Source: Pseudomonadota bacterium
GTDB lineage: Bacteria; SZUA-182; DTGQ01
Assembly (NCBI GenBank): GCA_030605265.1
Contig: JAUWIR010000265.1
Coordinates: 1 to 6,530 of the forward strand
Reading direction: 5' to 3'
DNA length: 6,530 bases
Shown: positions 1 through 6,029 of the stretch, in pieces
Position numbering within the stretch: the first letter of the stretch is position 1
How the letters are laid out: each line of letters begins with the position of its first letter
Program-made: the position numbers and the translations under genes
Notes under the pieces: model-generated
Databases searched by the model: none
Told to the model about the DNA's origin: nothing
What the model saw: only the letters and a program-made list of their open reading frames with translations

Positions 1-3
1 AAA

Positions 4-3000
4 TCAAATAGAATAAGAGCTTAAATTTTTAAATTGCCTGGTATCAACAGGTGCATTATCTGACGTTCCATCACCATCAAGGGTTATGGATAAAATTTTC
101 GGGGGGACTGAATCAATAAACATAGTAGTAAATTGAACACTAACAGCACTACTTAATAGATTGTCGGCTAAATCGTGAGCTGTCTGTTCAATACTAACTG
201 CATACCCTGTATTATAATCAAGCAGTTGCTGAAGAATAAGGGTGCAAGATGAGGTGTCCCCACTTTCCCATTGTATTTCAAAGGGGACCTCTGTCCCATC
301 TCCAGTCTTATATATGGTTACCGCCCCTTTCACTGAATTGGGGTCCATTGACTCACTAAAGCCCAGATACACCATGGTATCAACTGGTACGGTATTGGAG
401 GACTCACCATCAAGGGTCATGGATAAAATTTCCGGGGGGACTAAATCCCCAGAGATTATAGTTGTAAAATCGTAACTAAATGTCTCACAGAGGAAGTTTG
501 CCTTTTTATCCATAGAAGCTCCATTCAAGGCAACGGTATAAGTCGTTGAAGAATCTAAGGGGTCCCCCGGATTAATGGTTAGATGTTTATCATTGGTATC
601 CCAACTATATGTATAAGAGGGGATCGAAGGAGAAATGGAAAGATCATTTAACACCGAATCTTTATCCATTGGCTCAGTAAACCATATTTCAATGGGAGTC
701 GTTGTATCAATACCTAACCCGGTTGGCCCAAAGGCATCTATATAAGGTCTAGCCAAGTCTATTTTGTTTAAGCCGGTTTCAGATCCAAACCATAGAGTAC
801 CCTGCCCATCCATCCAAAGGCAATAAATTTGATTATCCGTCAATTCGGAATTTTCCATAGTAAAACTTATCCATTCATTCCAGTTTGCACTTGCAGCAGA
901 AATACCTTCTTCTGTAGCAAACCAATATCGATACTCATTACATAATCCGGCATCGACAACATCATAAACATCGTCACTCAATAATTGTTGATAGTTTGCA
1001 GTAGTTATATGATTTGGATCAGGCCTCGAGCCGTCTTGTGCGTAACGATATACCCCGCCTTCCTTGGTGGTCACCCATATAATATTGTCTGCATCGCAAT
1101 ATAAGGAGGATACGGTAATAGGGAAGTTGAAGGTATCAAAAAGACTTACTCCACCTTCTGTTTGTGTCTTATATATTTCCCAACCACCGCCAATCCACCA
1201 TATTTCCGATCCATCAAAAGTAAGGGCCTCAACCCAATTTTCTGATAACAAATCACTGCTGTCAGCAAAGACCTCCCAGTTTCCATCTACTATTCTAATG
1301 ACGCCACTATTTTGAGTAGCTACCCAGAGGGTATCATCACCATCCACCTCTAAATCATTGATATAATTATCTGGGGAATTCCCCTGATAGGTATTGTAAA
1401 TAGGAATAGTAGTATCAAGTCCCCTGGTGTAAGTGTTAAATTTGGCAATCCCACCAGGATCCTCATTGTTAGCCAATGTGCCAATCCAAAGAAACTTATT
1501 AGAATCTAGCGCCATACTGGTAATAGTATTCCCACATAATCCGTCAGTTACTGTATAGTGATTTATTATTGCCTCGGATTGGAGATCAAATTCAAAGAGC
1601 CCCCCTCCTTCAGTGCCAATCCATAAATTATCTTGCAAACCATATACCATTGCCTTCACAGGATATGCAAAATTATAAACCTGGACCTCACCGATGGGGG
1701 TAGGGTTAGCTTTGGTGGTGAAGGAAAAACTATAGGGGACCATATCTTGAGGAGGAGCGCTTAAATCTTTGCCCTCAACCTGAACAGTAATTTCTTCTGA
1801 ATACCCGAACGGATCTATGGGTTGATAGATGATCAAATAATAATCAAGCTGATCGTCTATTGCAAAGGCCGTCACCCCTATTCCATTTATTTTGAGATCT
1901 AAAGAATTTATATCTAAACCGGGAAATCCTTTTTCAATGTGTACTTCTATTTGGGGTGTGGTTGAAATATTTTCTGCATCTGCAAGGGGATAATTATATG
2001 AAACAAAGGGAAGGGTTACCGGGTAGGGTGGTGGCGATTGGTCTTTGGTAGTAAAAGAAAATTCAAAAGGTGATTGAAGAGATAATCCACTTTTATCAAT
2101 TACTTCATTTTCGATCAACCACACAGTATATTTTCTTGCCTCTTCAAAAGAAGAGGAAGGCTGGAATAGTAGTTTTTGCTCACTGGTCCAGCTAAAGGCC
2201 CCTTCCATAGAGGGGGATATTCGAAAAGCATTTTGGGTGGAAGCCATATTCATGGGCTCACTAAATTCTATAGATATGGATTGATTTAATGAAATTTCAA
2301 GGGAATTTGGATCTTCTGTAAAAGGAGTATAGTCAGTGATCTGAGGATAATAGACTAAAGTGGTGAAAGAAAATTTGAAATTCTCTTCCATTTTATTTCC
2401 GGATAAATCCTCTGTTTGTTCACAAGAAATAGTAACAGTATATTTTTCTCCCTCCATTAATAATTCATTGGGAGTGAAAAGAAGCTTTTGGTTGGTGGGC
2501 CAGTCGATTTGGCCTTCAATAAATGGTTCTATAGTAAAAGCATTACCGGTTATACTTGTGTCCATCGGTTTAGAAAATTCTACTATTACACTGCTCTCAA
2601 GAGGAACAGCCGGGGTGTTTGGGTCAGGAGTGTCTGGTTGATATTGGGTAATTTCCGGGCGCTCATCACCACCATTACCACTAGAAGGAAGAAAGGAAAT
2701 AGACGTGAAATTTTCTAAGCAATTCTGCTTATAACAAAACTGTGAGGAAGTAAGGACACCTTCTTGGACAGAGCGGATCCCGATAGTTGCCGATTGACCG
2801 AAACTAAAGTCATCATTTGAATTAAAGATGACATCTTTATAATGAAAAACAATCTCATTACTGCCCTCATAAAGGATTACTTCAAATGAAATATTGCCCT
2901 CAACTGAAGATAGTGCATGTTCCATTGAGTTCCATTGAACTATAAAGCGTTTTGAATCTCCTTCCTCATCCACCCAGGCATAAATTTTTCCATTTGGGGC

Positions 3001-3354
3001 AGGGGTTAAATCATCCCAATAGGGGGCAATTATATCCAATGGATAGTTCAAAAAAGCAAGATTATTATTAGAATAAAAAAAAGCCGAATTTGTTCCATAA
3101 GTCAAAAAACCATTGGAGGATACCTTAACCGTTTGAATGGCATTGCCAAAAAAAAGATAGGGAAATCCGATTTCAACTCTTTGGTAATCGTCATCTCTAT
3201 CTATAGCCAGTAAGCAGCTGTTATCCGGCGGGTCCAGCCATTCATAGAAAGATGTATTCATTTCATAGGTAGTTTGCCCATGAACGGTTAAATGATGAAA
3301 AATAATGAAAACATGAATTGCAAGAAAGACAATTATTAAAGATTTGTTTCTCAT
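4..3354 (-). CDS. Large secreted multidomain protein: nidogen-like domain, Ig-like (Big_5) repeats and an internal beta-propeller; C-terminus abruptly ended
   Basis: 1116 residues. The signal peptide covers about residues 1-27. Residues about 60-225 form a nidogen-like domain common at the start of bacterial surface proteins (V-S-S-N-G-F-L-T-Y-G, then A-P-Y-W-D-D-L, then F-I-V-Q-W, then E-V-I-L-Y-E-G). Ig-like units with the Big_5 pattern 'F-S-x-P-M-[DN] ... F-S-F-T-T' follow at about 232-332 and 336-436, with a divergent one at 440-547. Residues about 555-866 hold seven strips of the two-component-regulator-propeller type ('L-W-I/V-G/A-T-x-x-G-G-[hydrophobic]'), for example at 577, 622, 676, 718, 758, 810 and 854. 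Ig-like units resume at about 867-965 and 972-1077. A sixth starts at 1083 but loses similarity after P-V-D-T (1102-1105) and ends 11 residues later. No kinase, enzyme or C-terminal sorting signal is visible. A role in adhesion, envelope structure or ligand binding is inferred; a truncated gene is quite possible. Confidence 0.85.
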   Translation of the reverse strand: MRNKSLIIVFLAIHVFIIFHHLTVHGQTTYEMNTSFYEWLDPPDNSCLLAIDRDDDYQRVEIGFPYLFFGNAIQTVKVSSNGFLTYGTNSAFFYSNNNLAFLNYPLDIIAPYWDDLTPAPNGKIYAWVDEEGDSKRFIVQWNSMEHALSSVEGNISFEVILYEGSNEIVFHYKDVIFNSNDDFSFGQSATIGIRSVQEGVLTSSQFCYKQNCLENFTSISFLPSSGNGGDERPEITQYQPDTPDPNTPAVPLESSVIVEFSKPMDTSITGNAFTIEPFIEGQIDWPTNQKLLFTPNELLMEGEKYTVTISCEQTEDLSGNKMEENFKFSFTTLVYYPQITDYTPFTEDPNSLEISLNQSISIEFSEPMNMASTQNAFRISPSMEGAFSWTSEQKLLFQPSSSFEEARKYTVWLIENEVIDKSGLSLQSPFEFSFTTKDQSPPPYPVTLPFVSYNYPLADAENISTTPQIEVHIEKGFPGLDINSLDLKINGIGVTAFAIDDQLDYYLIIYQPIDPFGYSEEITVQVEGKDLSAPPQDMVPYSFSFTTKANPTPIGEVQVYNFAYPVKAMVYGLQDNLWIGTEGGGLFEFDLQSEAIINHYTVTDGLCGNTITSMALDSNKFLWIGTLANNEDPGGIAKFNTYTRGLDTTIPIYNTYQGNSPDNYINDLEVDGDDTLWVATQNSGVIRIVDGNWEVFADSSDLLSENWVEALTFDGSEIWWIGGGWEIYKTQTEGGVSLFDTFNFPITVSSLYCDADNIIWVTTKEGGVYRYAQDGSRPDPNHITTANYQQLLSDDVYDVVDAGLCNEYRYWFATEEGISAASANWNEWISFTMENSELTDNQIYCLWMDGQGTLWFGSETGLNKIDLARPYIDAFGPTGLGIDTTTPIEIWFTEPMDKDSVLNDLSISPSIPSYTYSWDTNDKHLTINPGDPLDSSTTYTVALNGASMDKKANFLCETFSYDFTTIISGDLVPPEILSMTLDGESSNTVPVDTMVYLGFSESMDPNSVKGAVTIYKTGDGTEVPFEIQWESGDTSSCTLILQQLLDYNTGYAVSIEQTAHDLADNLLSSAVSVQFTTMFIDSVPPKILSITLDGDGTSDNAPVDTRQFKNLSSYSI
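71..109 (-). repeat. Direct repeat, copy 2: start of the truncated Ig-like unit
   Basis: Second copy of the 39-bp repeat at 404-442, with only two T/C differences. Similarity continues through the P-V-D-T codons with a one-codon length difference and then stops at about position 38, where an unrelated AT-rich stretch begins. Confidence 0.85.
404..442 (-). repeat. Direct repeat, copy 1: start of the complete last Ig-like unit
   Basis: 39 bp matching 71-109 at 37 of 39 positions, offset by 333 bp (111 codons, one Ig-like unit). It encodes the P-P-x-I-L-S-[MI]-T-L-D-G opening of the unit. Such identity at DNA level points to recent duplication or gene conversion between units. Confidence 0.85.
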
Positions 3355-3361
3355 ATTCCCT

Positions 3362-3366
3362 CTCCT
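3362..3366 (-). promoter_or_regulatory. Strong Shine-Dalgarno site of the large surface protein gene
   Basis: AGGAG on the minus strand, 7 nt before the ATG at 3354, inside the purine run AGGAGAGGGAAT. It fixes the start codon, which is followed directly by a signal peptide. Confidence 0.75.
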
Positions 3367-3379
3367 AACCTTATGTTTA

Positions 3380-3415
3380 TTATTTAAAAATTTTTTTATA
3401 GATTATTTTAAATAA
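3380..3415 (-). repeat. AT-only 10-bp inverted repeat in the leader of the large surface protein gene
   Basis: The arms 3406-3415 and 3380-3389 are perfect reverse complements (TTATTTAAAA and TTTTAAATAA on the minus strand) around a 16-nt loop. They sit between the predicted transcription start and the Shine-Dalgarno site. Because the arms contain only A and T, the RNA hairpin would be weak; a DNA-binding site or chance are alternatives. Confidence 0.35.
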
Positions 3416-3429
3416 ATATATCTCCTCTT

Positions 3430-3438
3430 ATTATATCA
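3430..3438 (-). promoter_or_regulatory. Extended -10 promoter of the large surface protein gene
   Basis: On the minus strand 3438-3430 reads TGATATAAT, a perfect TATAAT hexamer with the TGn extension. No convincing -35 box lies 16-18 nt upstream, which is normal for extended -10 promoters. Transcription would start near 3423, leaving an untranslated leader of about 70 nt before the ATG at 3354. It is the best promoter-like element in the gap before this gene and indicates that the gene is transcribed independently of the NHL gene. Confidence 0.5.
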
Positions 3439-3695
3439 AATGATCAGATAAAACACATAAATAAATACAAATTTTCCCCGGTATTTTAAATATAGCAAAA
3501 AAGATGCCAAAAAAATAAAAATCATTTTTAATTTAATTCCATACCAAACATTCATAGCTATCCGAGCCGCCACGAATTATGAAAATTATATTTTTTATAT
3601 AGTTGTATTGTTATTTTAGGAACAAAAAAGTGAATTGGAAAAAAATGAAATAAAAGACCGAAAAGTACCCATGTTTTCAAATCCTTTTTCTTCAT
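3436..3695 (-). pseudogene. Possible frameshifted small two-helix membrane protein gene
   Basis: An ORF from ATG at 3695 to TAG at 3558 encodes 45 residues: a lysine-rich start (M-K-K-K-D-L-K), a hydrophobic segment at about residues 9-27 and a polar tail ending N-S-W-R-L-G. Exactly where it stops, a second frame is open (3576 to TGA at 3438-3436). Its last 39 residues read M-N-V-W-Y-G-I-K-L-K, then a second hydrophobic segment, then K-Y-R-G-K. A -1 shift near 3561, or restoring one lost base, would join them into a product of about 86 residues with two membrane helices. Stop-free runs this long are unlikely in such AT-rich DNA, but T-rich codons yield hydrophobic peptides by default. There is no good Shine-Dalgarno site (only GGGC about 10 nt before the ATG). 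I do not recognise a family. The final TGA overlaps the extended -10 of the next gene. Confidence 0.33.
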
Positions 3696-3785
3696 CGATT
3701 TTGCCCATTTAGTTGAAAAAATAATCTATAATCATAATTTTTTATGGTGGCTGTTGGAAGGTTCGTTCGAAGACTATAAAAAAGA

Positions 3786-4775
3786 TCAGTTGTTATCCTT
3801 TAGGATAGTCACACGATGGAAAGGAAGTTCGGTAAGATAGATGTAATCTTTCTGCCCTATGAAAATATTTGATAACCCCTTTAATTCTTTTTTACCTCCC
3901 TTATCATAGATATATTTAACAACACCCAAAAAATTTCCCTCGCTGTCAAACACCTGAATTACGGATAAGACAATGTCGGTGATATATATTTTGGATTTAC
4001 TATCAAGGGCCACTCCGGAAATCCGCAAAAATTTGCCAACCCTTGAACCGGTTTTTCCTATAGTAAAAAGCAATTCCCCCTTAGGGTCGCATACCTGAAT
4101 CCTATTGGCCAGCCCTTCTAAAATATATATCCTTCCCTGTTTATCAAATCGAATATGCGCAGTAGTTGGATATCGTCCCTGCTCAGGTCCGCCCAGAGGA
4201 TAGAGATATTTCCCTGAGGCATCATGGACCCAGATATGCCCGTTGGCAGTATCACTGATATAGACCTTATCTTCTTTATCAATAGCAATATGGGAAGGGG
4301 CAGTATCTTGTTTTTTATCTTCCTCGGTAAGTCCTTGAGTAGAGGAAAAAGAGGATAAAAATTTTCCCTTTTCATTAAAGACCAAGATTTTTCTTCTTAA
4401 AACATCACAAACATATATCTCATCCTTACTATTAATGGCGATCCCACAGATATAAGATGAAAAATTATTTTTGTTTTTACCCTTTTGACCAAATTTAAAG
4501 AGAAATTCTCCCTTTTCATTAAAAACCTGAATTTCCTCTTTAGAACCGGAATACACTATATACAAATGCCCCTTTGAATTTTGAGCAATATATACCGGGG
4601 TCCCGCCAACTTCATCGGTATCTTGGATATCTTTCTGAGAATACCCATACATTTTGCCGATTACCTCAATCTTTCGGTCTTTAACTACCGTCTTTTGATC
4701 ATCCGCAGCCAAAGACAAAGAAGACATGGCAAAAAACAAAAGGATTAGACATACTACATAAATGTTTTTTTTCAT
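3786..4775 (-). CDS. Exported six-bladed NHL-repeat beta-propeller protein
   Basis: 329 residues. M-K-K-N followed by a hydrophobic core (about 5-19) and a probable cleavage near S-L-A23|A24 give a classic signal peptide, so the product is likely periplasmic or secreted. Six repeats of the NHL pattern follow, each with a form of 'hydrophobic-D/N-x2-x2-I/V-Y-I/V-x-D ... I-x-V-F/C-D/N-x-x-G-x-F/L': about residues 59-96, 110-145, 161-195, 206-240, 253-287 and 301-327. Six such units close one six-bladed propeller, and the protein holds little else beyond a 35-residue N-terminal extension. Such propellers usually bind proteins, polysaccharides or small ligands; no catalytic residues can be assigned. 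The gene starts 86 nt after the thioredoxin/FMN gene, on the same strand and with no clear terminator between, so co-transcription is plausible. The RBS is only a weak purine-rich AGAGA run. The last unit is shorter and most divergent. The fold is confident; the function is unknown. Confidence 0.85.
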   Translation of the reverse strand: MKKNIYVVCLILLFFAMSSLSLAADDQKTVVKDRKIEVIGKMYGYSQKDIQDTDEVGGTPVYIAQNSKGHLYIVYSGSKEEIQVFNEKGEFLFKFGQKGKNKNNFSSYICGIAINSKDEIYVCDVLRRKILVFNEKGKFLSSFSSTQGLTEEDKKQDTAPSHIAIDKEDKVYISDTANGHIWVHDASGKYLYPLGGPEQGRYPTTAHIRFDKQGRIYILEGLANRIQVCDPKGELLFTIGKTGSRVGKFLRISGVALDSKSKIYITDIVLSVIQVFDSEGNFLGVVKYIYDKGGKKELKGLSNIFIGQKDYIYLTELPFHRVTILKDNN

Positions 4776-4861
4776 TTTTTTTTCTCTGTAAAAGAATTGA
4801 GCCGTTAATTGTTGCTAAACTATCAAAAAACAAAGTGGAAGTCAATGAACAATATGGTTTC

Positions 4862-6019
4862 CTAATTACATAAACCTTTTTGTTGCAGTTTCAAATATAA
4901 TTCCCTGGCTTTATTTAAGGTACGGAAAATAATAGAAACACTTATTGTCGCCCCTGTAACAGAGTCAAATTCGGGCTGAAAACGATGCTGTTTGGTTAAG
5001 TTTCTGCCTATAATTTTTTCTTTCAGTTTTTGCTCATCCTCTGTGGTAATAGGGATATTTCCATATTTTGTTATATATAGTGGAAGAAAATCTTTTATTA
5101 CCCCCTTTTTATCAAATAGCAATAAAAAATACACTGGGTGACAAAGATCACAAACCGGGGACCTATAGAATACTTTAGCAAATATCCGATCACTCTTATT
5201 AAAATCGATTATATATATCTGTTCGGAATGAGATAAAGAAAATTTCGTAATGATAGGGTTATATTTTTTCTGTGGATCAAGACAAGCAATAATTTTTTCT
5301 TGAATCCGATCATCAGATAACGATACTTGAGGCTCTGATTTTTTGACTTCTTGAGGAAGATGTTCTTGCATTTTTATTTGAAAAGAAGCGATGTCTAAAT
5401 CAAGTATATCTTTTACTTTATTTAAAAAAAGATTTTCATCGGCGATTAACCCTAAATGAGATTCTGCCAATAATTCTTCACTTTCCGTTTTTCGTAAAAT
5501 GAGAAAAAAGGGAGTGCCCCCGGGATCACCAATAGATTCATAGGCTTCAAAATCAGGGTCCGGGATTAAGGGAAAGGGGACCTTTTTTTCTTGACGAAAT
5601 TGTTGAATTTCCTTTGGATTATTCCCCACTCCAACAGCCAATACTTTTATTCGATCCCGAAGTGTACTATCTTGCAAAATTTTTTGGTAAAATCTGTTAA
5701 GTATGGGTGCTTGAGCAAGACAAGAGAAACAATAACGATTAAAAAATTCTAAAATAATTAAATCAGCCTCTATTTCCTTTAGATAAAAATTTTTCTTCTT
5801 AGAAAATGACAACAGTTTTCGCTTTATTCCTAAATATTCTCTCTCGTTTTCAGTTAATGAATTAATTAAAGGGATTAAAGGGATTTTTTTACCTAAGCTA
5901 AGGTTAGTATGCGTTTGGTAATAATCCATGGAAAGAGAAATCCTTGGCAAAGAGGACATAAAAACGAGTGAAATCAATAAAGAAAAAAGAGTATTATAGT
6001 GTGTTTTTAAAGGTAACAT
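4862..6019 (-). CDS. Exported thioredoxin-fold protein with C-terminal FMN-binding-type domain
   Basis: 385 residues. A hydrophobic stretch at about residues 10-24 after a short polar start indicates a signal peptide or N-terminal anchor, so the rest should lie outside the cytoplasmic membrane. Residues about 85-205 look like a TlpA/AhpC-type thioredoxin fold: C97-F-S-C100 follows the strand I-L-E-F-F, and G-T-P (168-170) supplies the expected cis-proline. After a polar linker (about 215-240), residues about 255-375 resemble an FMN-binding (FMN_bind) domain with C290-D-L-C-H294, T-K-Y-G-N (317-321) and D352-S-V-T-G-A-T358. That last motif fits the Dxx[S/T]GA[S/T] consensus, where ApbE-type transferases attach FMN to the final threonine in RnfG and NqrC. 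Inference: T358 carries covalent FMN and the protein moves electrons between flavin and dithiol outside the membrane. CxxCH could instead bind heme c, a metal, or form a disulfide. Start chosen because AGGGA sits 5 nt upstream. No ApbE gene is in view. Confidence 0.82.
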   Translation of the reverse strand: MLPLKTHYNTLFSLLISLVFMSSLPRISLSMDYYQTHTNLSLGKKIPLIPLINSLTENEREYLGIKRKLLSFSKKKNFYLKEIEADLIILEFFNRYCFSCLAQAPILNRFYQKILQDSTLRDRIKVLAVGVGNNPKEIQQFRQEKKVPFPLIPDPDFEAYESIGDPGGTPFFLILRKTESEELLAESHLGLIADENLFLNKVKDILDLDIASFQIKMQEHLPQEVKKSEPQVSLSDDRIQEKIIACLDPQKKYNPIITKFSLSHSEQIYIIDFNKSDRIFAKVFYRSPVCDLCHPVYFLLLFDKKGVIKDFLPLYITKYGNIPITTEDEQKLKEKIIGRNLTKQHRFQPEFDSVTGATISVSIIFRTLNKARELYLKLQQKGLCN

Positions 6020-6024
6020 GGAAA

Positions 6025-6029
6025 TCCCT
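6025..6029 (-). promoter_or_regulatory. Ribosome binding site of the thioredoxin/FMN-binding gene, overlapping the upstream stop
   Basis: AGGGA lies 5 nt before the ATG at 6019 and its first two bases are the last two bases of the upstream TAG stop. This supports the chosen start and suggests translational coupling to the flavoprotein gene. Confidence 0.55.

Noticed and set aside
1..37. Possible CRISPR repeat or insertion-sequence end in the AT-rich tail at the window start
   Set aside because: Only one copy is visible, with no terminal inverted repeat or spacer pattern that can be assessed within 37 bases.
242..2718. Plus-strand open frames of 76-93 codons inside the large surface gene
   Set aside because: They lie opposite a clearly coding frame with continuous domain structure, have no domain content and reflect antisense codon bias.
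3540..3600. Possible cyclic-di-GMP or other riboswitch before the surface-protein gene
   Set aside because: The conserved core of the common c-di-GMP riboswitch classes is not seen, and the patch lies upstream of the predicted transcription start.
3600..3693. Alternative 31-residue ORF starting at the ATG near 3707 on the minus strand
   Set aside because: It overlaps the longer 45-residue frame, is shorter, and shows no membrane, motif or RBS advantage.
3731..3736. TATGAT on the minus strand upstream of the small ORF, a possible -10 box
   Set aside because: No acceptable -35 box at 16-18 nt and the surrounding DNA is so AT-rich that 5-of-6 matches are expected by chance.
3740..3785. Possible terminator after the NHL gene around the TTCGAA palindrome
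   Set aside because: The arms are only 3-4 bp with a tiny loop, and the T-run lies before rather than after the dyad in the direction of transcription.
4118..4375. 85-codon minus-strand frame inside the NHL gene
   Set aside because: It overlaps NHL repeats in another frame, has no RBS and no recognisable sequence.
4819..4845. Possible promoter before the NHL gene: TTGACT (4845-4840) and GATAGT (4824-4819) on the minus strand
   Set aside because: The spacer is only 15 nt and the -10 matches 4 of 6 bases, so it is too weak to call in AT-rich DNA.
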